A DNA stretch of 64,000 nucleotides, taken from Chryseobacterium rhizoplanae. Lineage in GTDB: Bacteria; Bacteroidota; Bacteroidia; Flavobacteriales; Weeksellaceae. The translations under genes were made by a program, and so were the position numbers. The notes beneath the pieces were generated by a model. The model was given only the letters and a program-made list of their open reading frames with translations. It ran no database searches and was not told the origin of the DNA. The stretch is from positions 1-64,000 of the forward strand of contig NZ_FXTC01000014.1 in the NCBI RefSeq assembly GCF_900182655.1. The letters are read 5' to 3'. Numbering within the stretch: the first letter of the stretch is position 1; each line of letters begins with the position of its first letter. Below are positions 10,101 through 17,182 of this stretch, one piece after another.

Positions 10101-10276
10101 AAAATTCTTTCCTTCATCTCATTGGCTGCCTTATTGGTGAAAGTCAGAGCGAGAATATTCCTGATCGATTGTTGTTGATTAGGATAGCGGAGACAGATCA
10201 TCAACAGCCTTTGTACCAGGGCATAGGTTTTCCCTGATCCGGCAGAAGCATTGATGACTGTGTAAGAATTTTGCAT
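7136..10276 (-). CDS. UvrD/Rep-family helicase-nuclease (AddA/RecB-like)
   Basis: 1046 residues. The protein starts with the Walker A motif ASAGSGKT (about 10-17) and continues with motif Ia (LALTFTNKAANEMKER), Walker B (DEFQDTS), motif III (VGDPKQSIYRFRGG), motif V (IMTIHKSKGLEFPIVF) and motif VI (YVATTRP). The C-terminus carries a RecB-type nuclease: Asp997, Asp1010, Lys1012 (VDFKTGE) and Gln1023/Tyr1027 (QVEGY). This architecture fits the AddA subunit of a double-strand-break resection enzyme. The expected AddB-like partner is not beside it, so it must lie elsewhere if the complex exists. The gene is monocistronic and diverges from the next gene. Confidence 0.9.
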   Translation of the reverse strand: MQNSYTVINASAGSGKTYALVQRLLMICLRYPNQQQSIRNILALTFTNKAANEMKERILSWLGNFSAKDYAENTDLKNIQKAFEEQGLKITIDELHDRSKKLLDYVLHNYSTLNIGTIDRFNSRLVRSFSYELGLAKNFNLEIEAEPFLIEAVDKMLDQIGENETISNSFMDYVDYSLENNERINLNKNLYDSAKEFVKDIHYEHLKSNKSFDDANYEKIKNTLRKEIVLNKKQSAELAASSIELFKSRNIDIEDFAQGKNGIGGFFTKVIDFYQQKRPGFPFPTTQEESVINNYRKGASSKSKHKESEIFEILDQLLDHRMKLILLYIETQKKEKVLSALLPLKVNKDIQDELQKIEEENDLVLLSKFNILINENLKNEPSAFIYEKVGAQFQHYFFDEFQDTSELQWQNFVPLRDHSVSTEYTSFTLVGDPKQSIYRFRGGESKLMLDIINKKEFSPKEADLLVLKDNWRSARNIVKFNNELYRFHSEGLLEEHKNIFGEDAEQSPKSKFDGRVKVNLIDNLTNEEFYNDTSERMRKDIQECLDNGFKFSDITILCRGNFDIFSYSQKLGSLKVQYRGGETNIKTISDKGLTLELSNTLKAVIEFLRWELNPKNKHCLIMMMYHLNTLGKIHMPDFTLEMKEILDIEGHEEILQFIQQKYSLQLKQDNFPRFNLYNFIEYYINEFSVEKKETDFLLNFLEMLFNFTQNAGASTKEFLKYWDEEASSYTIQASENIDAIQIMTIHKSKGLEFPIVFIPMMNKNRDNEFTNWFDTNENEALKSVNINQFNKNLEVYDEEILFFNSKNSYKNMIDRLCLQYVATTRPVEQLFFYLQKANKTSNNLELLEFLQTKNPEQADEFDVYEVNPEMLKKYSKDKSSSFKTQNIQDLKNVNEKSTSIKIATPSKNYQVRNEKVRIGLFVHELLSKINTEKDISKVLEGYALEGQITLEEKNEIQLTLEEIVKTYAEFFDEKWEVINEKDIMISENGESHIFRPDRILKGEEGYIIVDFKTGEQKTKDEAQVEGYKNILERLGKKVLKTQIIYL

Positions 10277-10432
10277 TGTAAAAAGAGAATTGAGACTGCA
10301 AGTTAGCTAAAATTTAAAAGAAACTTTAACAATTTAATCAGGCTATTTAACAGTTTAGAAGGCAAAAATCAAAAAGAAATATTAAAACGCGTTAACTGTG
10401 GTTAAACTTATGGTATACATTAAAAATAATTT

Positions 10433-10440
10433 TAGCTTTG
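10433..10440 (+). promoter_or_regulatory. Promoter -7 element TAGCTTTG
   Basis: TAGCTTTG matches TAnnTTTG and lies 18 bases before the GTG at 10459. The -33 element is weak. GTTAAC and GTTAAA (10391, 10401) precede it at 10-base spacing. Confidence 0.5.
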
Positions 10441-10458
10441 CTCTATAAAAAACAGCCA

Positions 10459-11205
10459 GTGAAACTCAAACTATTCTTTTTTTTCTCCTTTATTTTTTTT
10501 GTCCATACCCATGCCCAAAGTTATATATTCGGAAAAATTACTTCTGAAAATGGTGCTGAAATGGAAGATGTGAATGTAATCAATATCCGGACTGATGAAA
10601 TTGTACTTTCAAACAGAGACGGCCATTTTATGATTTCCGGAAGACAAGGGGATGAATTACGTTTTATAAAAGCCGGATATGAAAGGCTCATGAGGAAAGT
10701 TTCTCAGGAAAATATACAGTCTCCTATGAATATAACCCTTGTTCGCCAAACCATTCAGATTCCTGAAGTGGAAGTAAAGCAAGGCCTTACCGGAAACCTG
10801 AAAATAGATTCAAAGCTCTACAACAAGCCTAAAAAGGTTGAAAAGCTGCTCAAAGATATGGACCAATATATGGCTAAGAAATCTGACCCAAGAATATTGG
10901 CGGCAAAACCCGGAGAGTTTGTACAGCCTAAAGGGCAGGGGTTCTTTATAGGAAAAGTGAAAGACAAATGGGATGATGTAGATTTGATGAAATACATCAG
11001 GGCAAGTTTAGGCGATGATTATTTTACCAATCTTAAGATCGAAAAGCCTCTGATAGACCATTTTATTTACTATGTTTTCGCAGGTGGTTTTGAAAGAAAA
11101 AAAATACTGAAATACGGATTCTGTAGTGATACGGATCTGAACAGGTTCCAACGTTTTGTTCTGACAAGAATTTCATCCTACCGCGCTCCACAAACTAAAA
11201 GATAG
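10459..11205 (+). CDS. Exported carboxypeptidase-regulatory-like domain protein 1
   Basis: First of three tandem paralogues. A GTG start at 10459 (248 residues) is preferred because the longer frame begins with a TTG inside the promoter -7 element. The GTG leads directly into a signal peptide ending HTHAQS. Residues about 22-100 form a CarboxypepD_reg-like beta-sandwich (GKITSENGAEMEDVNVINI, NRDGHFMISGRQGDELRFIKAGY, SPMNITL). A conserved linker follows (IPEVEVKQGLTGNLKIDSKLY), then a helical C-terminal part I do not recognise. Its stop codon abuts the start of the next gene, so the three form an operon. The function is unknown; envelope location is inferred from the signal peptide. Confidence 0.8.
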   Translation: MKLKLFFFFSFIFFVHTHAQSYIFGKITSENGAEMEDVNVINIRTDEIVLSNRDGHFMISGRQGDELRFIKAGYERLMRKVSQENIQSPMNITLVRQTIQIPEVEVKQGLTGNLKIDSKLYNKPKKVEKLLKDMDQYMAKKSDPRILAAKPGEFVQPKGQGFFIGKVKDKWDDVDLMKYIRASLGDDYFTNLKIEKPLIDHFIYYVFAGGFERKKILKYGFCSDTDLNRFQRFVLTRISSYRAPQTKR

Positions 11206-12012
11206 ATGGAGATGAGATATACCGGAAGATTTTTATTTCTTGTGCTTTTTTGTATCGCTTCGGGATTGTGGGCACAGCAAAAGATATCTGGAAAAGTGAT
11301 CACAGGGAATGAACTGGACTTAACTCCAGTACTCGTTGTTAATATTTCACAAGGTAAAAGCATGTTAAGTGATATGTCCGGGAAATTTGAGATTGAAGCA
11401 AAAGAAAATGATGAGATCAGATTTGTTAAAGAAGGATATTACCGTGTTGATAAGAAGATTACCAGTGAAGAAATGAATTCTCCATTGAATATTATTCTCA
11501 AAAGAATGGAAATCCAGATTCCTGAAGTGAAAATTACCTATAAGCCTACAGGAAATTTAGCGAAAGATAATCAGCATTTGAATGAATCAAGAAAGCTTCA
11601 GTCATTAAAATCAGATATGGAGGATTATATGAGAAGCCCGCTTAATCAGCCTTTGCCTACCAATGCTATTTCTAAAACTTTTACCGGACACGATTTTAAT
11701 GCAGGGCAGGTCAATCTGTTTGGCGTCTTTAATGCTGTAAAGAAATTAGCTAAGCCTAAGGTTACCAAAGCGAATTATAACGAAACTCAGGATTTCCTTA
11801 AAAAAGTAAAAACCCAAGTTAATTTGAATTTCCTGAAAAAATACGGAATGGATGAGGAGCAGATAGATACCTTTCTCCTCTATGCAGAAAAGACACGCTC
11901 ACTGGCCAAGAGATACAGGAAGGATTTTCAAATAAGTGTTGTAGAATACGAGCTTAAAATAGCATTCGGGGAATACAGTAAAATGAATAAATTAGAAGGA
12001 ACTAAAGAATAA
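11206..12012 (+). CDS. Exported carboxypeptidase-regulatory-like domain protein 2
   Basis: 268 residues, starting on the base after the previous stop; an alternative start is the Met two codons on. The signal peptide ends at SGLWAQQ. The same beta-sandwich follows (SGKVITGNELDLTPVLVVNI, DMSGKFEIEAKENDEIRFVKEGY, SPLNIIL), then the shared linker IPEVKITYKPTGNLAKD and a divergent helical C-terminus with a Lys-rich KTQVNLNFLKKYGMDEEQIDTFLLY segment. That segment corresponds to TNLKIEKPLIDHFIYYVF in the first copy, so the C-terminal parts are also homologous. The function is unknown. Confidence 0.8.
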   Translation: MEMRYTGRFLFLVLFCIASGLWAQQKISGKVITGNELDLTPVLVVNISQGKSMLSDMSGKFEIEAKENDEIRFVKEGYYRVDKKITSEEMNSPLNIILKRMEIQIPEVKITYKPTGNLAKDNQHLNESRKLQSLKSDMEDYMRSPLNQPLPTNAISKTFTGHDFNAGQVNLFGVFNAVKKLAKPKVTKANYNETQDFLKKVKTQVNLNFLKKYGMDEEQIDTFLLYAEKTRSLAKRYRKDFQISVVEYELKIAFGEYSKMNKLEGTKE

Positions 12013-12027
12013 TAAAAGTTGGGGTAT

Positions 12028-12831
12028 ATGACTGAAAATATTGAAACATCTGGGCAGAGAAAATTTCTTCTTTTCCTTATGCTTCTGTGCAGTACTTTTA
12101 TTTTTTCTCAGCAGACGGTAACAGGACGGATAGTAGATGATAGTGGGGAAAACTTAAGTAAAGTGATCGTTATCAATATGTCTTCTGACAAAAAAGTATA
12201 TTCTGATTCAGAGGGTGTGTTTTCTATAGAAGCCAATCCTAATGATGAACTTCGGTTTGTAAAAGAAGATTTCAACAGAACGTCCAGAAGAGTTCTTACT
12301 AATGGTATTAATTCTCCGTTGTTTATTACTCTTTATCAGATTCCAAAAGATGTAGGGGAAGTAAAAATCGTAAAAAAACTTACAGGAGATCTGGAAACAG
12401 ATTCAAGGATTGTAGCAAAAGTAGATAAAGGCGAACAGGTGAGAGATGCGGTAGGCCTTCCGCAGCCTGTGGGAAAAATGAGAGAAAAGCCGGCCGAAGT
12501 GAAAAGTGTTCTTTTGCCGATACTCTTGGGAAATCTGAATGTTCAGGGAGTGTATGATCTGATAAGCGGTAAAGCCAGAAGACAGAAAAGACAATATAGA
12601 TATGATGATCTTCAGGAACATGTGGCCTGGATTCGGGACAGGATTGAGGATGATTACTTTGTAAAAGCCGGAATTCCTGCCGACAGAATTTCAGAATTCA
12701 TACAGTTTTCATTTTTAGCGAAGCCTCAGGTACGAACTTATGTGAAAGCAAAAAATCTTTCAGGTGTAATGTTGAGATTAGAAGAAACAGCACCTCTTTT
12801 TATACAAAGATTGAAAGAGAATCAAAAGTAG
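12028..12831 (+). CDS. Exported carboxypeptidase-regulatory-like domain protein 3
   Basis: 267 residues from the ATG at 12028; a TTG three codons earlier is less likely. The signal segment sits unusually far in (about 12-31, after the polar MTENIETSGQRK), then QQTVTGRIVDDSGENLSKVIVINM begins the beta-sandwich, with the family motif SDSEGVFSIEANPNDELRFVKEDF. The C-terminal part has DDYFVKAGIPADRISEFIQFSFL, matching the other two copies. It is the last gene of the tandem triplet. Function is unknown. Confidence 0.8.
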   Translation: MTENIETSGQRKFLLFLMLLCSTFIFSQQTVTGRIVDDSGENLSKVIVINMSSDKKVYSDSEGVFSIEANPNDELRFVKEDFNRTSRRVLTNGINSPLFITLYQIPKDVGEVKIVKKLTGDLETDSRIVAKVDKGEQVRDAVGLPQPVGKMREKPAEVKSVLLPILLGNLNVQGVYDLISGKARRQKRQYRYDDLQEHVAWIRDRIEDDYFVKAGIPADRISEFIQFSFLAKPQVRTYVKAKNLSGVMLRLEETAPLFIQRLKENQK

Positions 12832-12915
12832 TTCAAATGTTAAAAAAGTCTTAAAATATTGGAATGGTAATTGATACAGTTTTCAATGTAACAACAACCC
12901 AAATTCACAAATTTT

Positions 12916-13650
12916 ATGAATAAAAACATTTTTGCAGTAGCTATAGCCGCGCTGGGTTTCATAATCGGGCTCGGATTTTTAGGAAATGCCATTAAAAACA
13001 GAAACAAATCTGAAAATACAATTTCCGTAACAGGTCTCGGCACAAAACAGTTTACGTCGGATCTGATCACCTGGTCCGGAAGTTTTTCCAAAAATAATGC
13101 TGATCTGAAATTGGCTTATGATGAGCTGGCGACAGACAGAAAAGTCATCAATGACTATCTGCTTTCAAAAGGGATACAGCAGAAGGAGATCGTATTTTCT
13201 TCCGTGGATATTCAAAAACAGTTCAGAAGTTATAATGATGCTAACGGAAACTATGTACAGGGCGAATTCTCCGGTTATAATCTTACCCAAAAAGTTTCTA
13301 TAGAAAGTAAAGAAGTTGGCAAAATAGAAAATCTTTCCAGAAATATTACAGAAATTATCAATCGTGGAATTGAATTCACCTCTTCTTCACCAGCTTATTT
13401 TTATACCAAACTGGCTACCGTAAAGCAGGAAATGATTGCCAGTGCAACAAAAGATGCCAAAGAACGGGCTGAAAAAATTGCTGAAAACTCGGGGAGCAGC
13501 TTGGGAAACCTAAAGAAAGCAACAATGGGAGTGATCCAGATTACAGCACCCAATTCTAATGAAGATTATTCTTATGGTGGAACGTTCAATACTTCATCCA
13601 AAGAAAAAGAAGCAAGTATCACAATAAAACTGGAGTATGAAGTAAACTAA
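12916..13650 (+). CDS. SIMPL-domain (DUF541) membrane-anchored protein
   Basis: 244 residues with an N-terminal hydrophobic helix (about 5-25) that probably acts as an uncleaved anchor. A SIMPL/DUF541 domain follows, beginning ISVTGLGTKQFTSDLITWSGSFS and containing the usual VKQEMIASATKDAKERAEKIAENSG helix. The family is periplasmic or membrane-associated. Members have been linked to oxidative stress and, in animals, to interleukin-1 receptor-associated kinase signalling; the bacterial biochemical role is unsettled. It sits 84 bases after the paralogue triplet and could be cotranscribed. Confidence 0.85.
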   Translation: MNKNIFAVAIAALGFIIGLGFLGNAIKNRNKSENTISVTGLGTKQFTSDLITWSGSFSKNNADLKLAYDELATDRKVINDYLLSKGIQQKEIVFSSVDIQKQFRSYNDANGNYVQGEFSGYNLTQKVSIESKEVGKIENLSRNITEIINRGIEFTSSSPAYFYTKLATVKQEMIASATKDAKERAEKIAENSGSSLGNLKKATMGVIQITAPNSNEDYSYGGTFNTSSKEKEASITIKLEYEVN

Positions 13651-13670
13651 AAGTTGTCCAAACTTTACGA

Positions 13671-13850
13671 AACCATAAAAGTCACAAAAGCATTCATTTT
13701 AAAACACTTTAGTAAGTTTAAAATGATGCCTCAGAAGAGCTCACAGAAGATGAAAATCAAAGTTTTTCACAAAACTTAGGTGTACTTATTAAGCATAAAG
13801 CTTAGCTCTAAAAGACTTAAGTGTTTAAAACTTTTGTTCCTTTTGTGGTT
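13671..13850. repeat. MITE-like element with 20-base terminal inverted repeats
   Basis: The left end AACCATAAAAGTCACAAAAG (13671-13690) is the inverted partner, 17 of 20 bases, of CTTTTGTTCCTTTTGTGGTT (13831-13850). Further inside, TTAAAACACTTTAG and the reverse complement of CTTAAGTGTTTAA are also inverted partners. There is no coding capacity. From memory, similar sequences recur in Chryseobacterium intergenic regions. It fills the space between two converging genes. Confidence 0.6.
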
Positions 13851-13858
13851 AAAAAAAT

Positions 13859-13890
13859 AAACGCCGGAATAGTGTTTCCGGCGTTTTATA
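13859..13890. terminator. Bidirectional terminator
   Basis: A perfect 11-base stem AAACGCCGGAA / TTCCGGCGTTT lies between converging genes, with T-rich flanks in both directions. Confidence 0.85.
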
Positions 13891-13892
13891 TT

Positions 13893-14405
13893 TTAATGAT
13901 AAACAATATCGTAAATTTCCTTTTTCGCTTCCTCCACATTTTCAGGAGTATAATTGGCAAGCAGCCATAAGTTCAAAGACTTTTTCCCCTCACCATAGCT
14001 CGGCTGAATATGAGTGTCATCAATCAGACTGAAATTATTTCTCTGATAAAAAGAATAACGTCTTGCAGCATCTTCACTCAAATCTGCAGGTTCAATTTCT
14101 AAAATAACACCCGGATAGTTTTCTGAGATATGATTGATGATATGAGAACCTAGTTTCTTACTTCTGAATGCTTCAAATACTTCAAAATGCTCTACAAAAA
14201 CAAAGTTGCTAAGCTCCCACAAGATGAGGTAGCCAATAGCCTCCGATTCATGAATAACAGACATAAACTTTACATGCGGATTAGAAAATAAGCCTGTAAA
14301 TTGTTCTTTATCTCGTTGCTCATCTACAGGAAAAGTAGTGGTGTAAGAAGTATAGATTTCCTGAACTCTATGATCTTCAGCAGCTGTGATCGGTAAAAAT
14401 TCCAT
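13893..14405 (-). CDS. GNAT-family N-acetyltransferase
   Basis: 170 residues. The acetyl-CoA-binding motif A is visible as VEHFEVFEAFRSKKLGSHII (RxxxLG in place of Q/RxxGxG/A), preceded by the GYLILWE beta strand. YSFYQRNNF, in the position of the C-terminal motif B, fits the usual YxxxGF. The substrate cannot be read from the sequence. It is the last gene of the GH3-bshA-DUF2851-PspC run, three bases after the PspC gene, so the two small genes are cotranscribed. Confidence 0.85.
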   Translation of the reverse strand: MEFLPITAAEDHRVQEIYTSYTTTFPVDEQRDKEQFTGLFSNPHVKFMSVIHESEAIGYLILWELSNFVFVEHFEVFEAFRSKKLGSHIINHISENYPGVILEIEPADLSEDAARRYSFYQRNNFSLIDDTHIQPSYGEGKKSLNLWLLANYTPENVEEAKKEIYDIVYH

Positions 14406-14408
14406 AAT

Positions 14409-14630
14409 TTATAAATCAAAGACGCTAGGTCTTCTGGTGATAAAAATATCTTTAATCCAAAGGGTGAACGCCAATCCCAAATAGATCAGAAAGAAGAAGC
14501 CGGCTGTGGCAAAAGTAGAGTAGATGAAGAAAATTCTCAATTTTGAAACTGGAATTCCCAGCTTGGCACCTGTTCTTGTCAGTACACCAAACCACTCTCT
14601 TTCCATTTTATGACGGATATTACTCAGCAT
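14409..14630 (-). CDS. PspC-domain membrane protein
   Basis: 73 residues. A short PspC-type module, GVLTRTGAKLGIPVSKLRIFFIY, is followed by a hydrophobic helix (FATAGFFFLIYLGLAFTLW). The family's role ranges from phage-shock regulation to simple membrane association. In flavobacteria it commonly follows the DUF2851 gene, as here. Its reading frame is open for some distance upstream of the ATG and runs in frame through a decayed copy of the DUF2851 C-terminus (see 14644-14749). Confidence 0.8.
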   Translation of the reverse strand: MLSNIRHKMEREWFGVLTRTGAKLGIPVSKLRIFFIYSTFATAGFFFLIYLGLAFTLWIKDIFITRRPSVFDL

Positions 14631-14643
14631 TTCCAGATTGTTA

Positions 14644-14749
14644 TTTAAAAGTTTAAATCCAATACTGCAAGGTAAGGAATTTTTTTGATAAGGTTTTTGT
14701 ATGTTGCTGTCTATAAAGAGAATTATTCTTTTAAAAGTTTAAATCCAAT
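14644..14749 (-). repeat. 20-base direct repeat: decayed copy of the DUF2851 gene end
   Basis: TTTAAAAGTTTAAATCCAAT occurs at 14644-14663 and again at 14730-14749. The right copy encodes the end of the DUF2851 protein (IGFKLLKE then stop). Reading the left copy on the minus strand gives YQKNSLPCSIGFKLLNN, parallel to YCEEKNCLACGIGFKLL of the true C-terminus. The similarity therefore extends beyond the exact repeat and marks a partial duplication. Confidence 0.7.
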
Positions 14750-15979
14750 CCCACATGCTAAACAGTTTTTTTCTTCACAATAAGTTTTATGATGATAGAT
14801 CAGACTTTGGCTTTCCAAAGCATTAGTAATATTGAGCCCAAGTTTTTTCCATCCTATAATGATGGTGTTTTTTTCAGGAGAAACAGTTTTGTACAGTTCA
14901 ATAATTTCATCTATAATCTCTTCATGATGGTATTTGTGATAGGTATACTTTAAAGGAAGAACAGTATTTAAAATAAGAAGATCAATGAAATCCTTACTCA
15001 GTATTTTAGGCTGTACTTTTGAAATGTTTCCGAAATTAAAATGAAAATCCCAGTATTCGGAAGCTTTTATAGATTTAAAAATACTATACAGCTGATCCGC
15101 ATTTCTGGCTTCCATCATCTTAGAAAATAAATGCTGATGTTTATAAAGGTCTGCCAGCTGAGACAATCGGATTGTAGGGAAATTAGGTGGCCTTAACCTT
15201 AAAAACTTAGGATGAAACTTCAGATCCGGAATCGAAAATTTGGCTTTAATGAAATCAAATTCTCTTTTCCATATTTTCATCTGCCCATCTTTTGGATCCT
15301 CGAGCCATCCCGAAATTCCAAATAATAAAGCTTCCAGCTGAAGGGGATTCTGGCGGATTTTATTGATAGTACTGTAATCCACACTTTCGGCAATCTGCCG
15401 GAAAATATGGGCATTGACTTTTAATCCGAATGAATAAGCAAAACTGTGAAATAGAATGGCTTCAAAATTATTTTTATACCGGATTAAACTCTGTTCAAGT
15501 TCTTCAGATTTTTCGTCCAGTTTTTTCAGGATATTCTCTTCGTGGAAGTGAACAGGAACTTTTTGGGGATTAAAAATGTTTTCACAAGGGATAAATTCAT
15601 TTCCATTAATGAGCTTTTCATATTTCAAGATGATATTTTCATCGATATGATTTTTCAGTTCCAACGTTGGAACCTGTTTTCCGGTAAGCTCTTGAATGTC
15701 TAGGTCATGCTGAAGTACAACATGCAGAATGATATTCTGATAATTGGGATCCTGGGAATGATTATGGAAAATCCAGTCTGAGGAACGAACATGCAGTTCT
15801 ATGTTTCCTGCGAGAAGCAAGCCGTTGATTTTGATTTTAGCATCCAGAAAATCCGGGCCGGCATTTTTATTCCATTTTCCGAAATGGATGATTTCAACGG
15901 AATTTCCTTCAATATCCTTGAAGTCAAAATTTTTGAAAACCTTATAGTTCCAAAGATATTGAAGTAGTTTTTCCGTCAT
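14723..15979 (-). CDS. DUF2851 family protein
   Basis: 418 residues of the conserved Bacteroidota family DUF2851, for which I know no biochemical function. It opens with MTEKLLQYLWNYKVFK and the family hallmark FGKWNKNAGPDFLDAKIKI...GNIELHVRSSDW, a beta-rich module with nuclease-like acidic and basic residues, though that is only a resemblance. The C-terminus carries a Cys cluster (CEEKNCLACGIGFKLL) that could bind a metal. It lies 28 bases after bshA and is probably cotranscribed with it. The region directly downstream holds a decayed copy of its last about 17 codons. Confidence 0.85.
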   Translation of the reverse strand: MTEKLLQYLWNYKVFKNFDFKDIEGNSVEIIHFGKWNKNAGPDFLDAKIKINGLLLAGNIELHVRSSDWIFHNHSQDPNYQNIILHVVLQHDLDIQELTGKQVPTLELKNHIDENIILKYEKLINGNEFIPCENIFNPQKVPVHFHEENILKKLDEKSEELEQSLIRYKNNFEAILFHSFAYSFGLKVNAHIFRQIAESVDYSTINKIRQNPLQLEALLFGISGWLEDPKDGQMKIWKREFDFIKAKFSIPDLKFHPKFLRLRPPNFPTIRLSQLADLYKHQHLFSKMMEARNADQLYSIFKSIKASEYWDFHFNFGNISKVQPKILSKDFIDLLILNTVLPLKYTYHKYHHEEIIDEIIELYKTVSPEKNTIIIGWKKLGLNITNALESQSLIYHHKTYCEEKNCLACGIGFKLLKE

Positions 15980-16007
15980 AAGTGTGACGATAAATATAAT
16001 AGAAATA

Positions 16008-17156
16008 TTATACTTTCGTCAGCTTCTTATTAAAGTTTTCTATAGTCGTTCTATACATTTTCTCATAGATAGGAAGAATGTTTTTCAAATCGAATTTTAT
16101 AGCCTGATCTTTCGCGTTTTGCTTCATTTTGGTTAAAAGTTCATCATTGCTCAACAGCTTGATGGTGTAGTTGCTCATAGCCTCCACATTTCCGATTTCA
16201 GCAAGATATCCTGTTTCCCCCTGAATATTCACTTCAGGAATTCCCCCTGCATTGGAACTGATTACCGGAGTATAAGCGGCCATCGCTTCCAAAGCAGCCA
16301 GACCGAAACTTTCCTGCTCGGAAGGAAGAAGAAATACATCAGAAAGCTGTAAAATTTTATACAGATCATTCACCTTTCCTAAAAGACGGATTTTTGAGAT
16401 AAGATCCGGGTTTTCTTCTAAAAACTGATTGACTTTTTCCATATCGGGACCTTCACCAATGATAATCAGTTTGGATTTTACTTTTTTCTCCACATTCTTA
16501 AAGATCTGAAGAACTTCATCCACACGTTTTACAGGACGAAGGTTGGATACGTGAATCAGGATTTTTTCATCAGGATTGGCAAACTGTGTTCTCTGGCACT
16601 CAGAGCAGTCATCAAATTCAGAATTATCAATGAAATTGGTAATCACCTGAATCTCTTTTTTGATGTTAAAAAACTGAAGGGTGTCTTTTTTCAGACTTTC
16701 AGAAACTGAAGTAATAGCATCTGACTGGTTGATGGAAAACTCTACAGCATGTTTATAACTCGGATGCTGGCCTACAAGGGTGATATCGGTACCGTGCAGT
16801 GTAGTTACCAGTGGAATGTCATTATTGTCTTCCTGAAGCATTTGCTTTGCCGTAAAAGCTGCATACGCATACGGAATGGCATAATGTGCATGAAGAAGAT
16901 CCAGTTTATATAGATTTACAACCCTGTAGATCATTGAGCTCAACGCAATATCGTAAGGCTGATACTGGAAAAGCGGATAAGTCTGAACATTTACTCTGTG
17001 GAAGAAAATATTCGGATTGGTAATGTCTAATCTTGCAGGAAGTGCAGAACTGATGAAATGTACTTCATATCCTTTATTGGCAAGGGACATTCCTAATTCT
17101 GTTGCTACAATTCCGCTTCCTCCATAGGTTGGATAGCAAAGTATGCCTATTTTCAT
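16008..17156 (-). CDS. bshA: N-acetyl-alpha-D-glucosaminyl L-malate synthase
   Basis: 382-residue GT4 glycosyltransferase catalysing the first step of bacillithiol synthesis: UDP-GlcNAc plus L-malate gives GlcNAc-malate. It opens MKIGILCYPTYGGSGIVATELGMSLA, the characteristic BshA N-terminus with the GGSG loop. TTLHGTDITLVG and the C-terminal ExxxxxxE-type segment EQESFGLAALEAMAAYTPVISSNAGGIPE are standard for GT4. The other bacillithiol genes (bshB, bshC) are not in the window, as is normal in Bacteroidota. It lies 26 bases downstream of the GH3 gene in one run. Confidence 0.93.
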   Translation of the reverse strand: MKIGILCYPTYGGSGIVATELGMSLANKGYEVHFISSALPARLDITNPNIFFHRVNVQTYPLFQYQPYDIALSSMIYRVVNLYKLDLLHAHYAIPYAYAAFTAKQMLQEDNNDIPLVTTLHGTDITLVGQHPSYKHAVEFSINQSDAITSVSESLKKDTLQFFNIKKEIQVITNFIDNSEFDDCSECQRTQFANPDEKILIHVSNLRPVKRVDEVLQIFKNVEKKVKSKLIIIGEGPDMEKVNQFLEENPDLISKIRLLGKVNDLYKILQLSDVFLLPSEQESFGLAALEAMAAYTPVISSNAGGIPEVNIQGETGYLAEIGNVEAMSNYTIKLLSNDELLTKMKQNAKDQAIKFDLKNILPIYEKMYRTTIENFNKKLTKV

Positions 17157-17182
17157 TAGATTATTGTTGTTTTGATGTTGTA

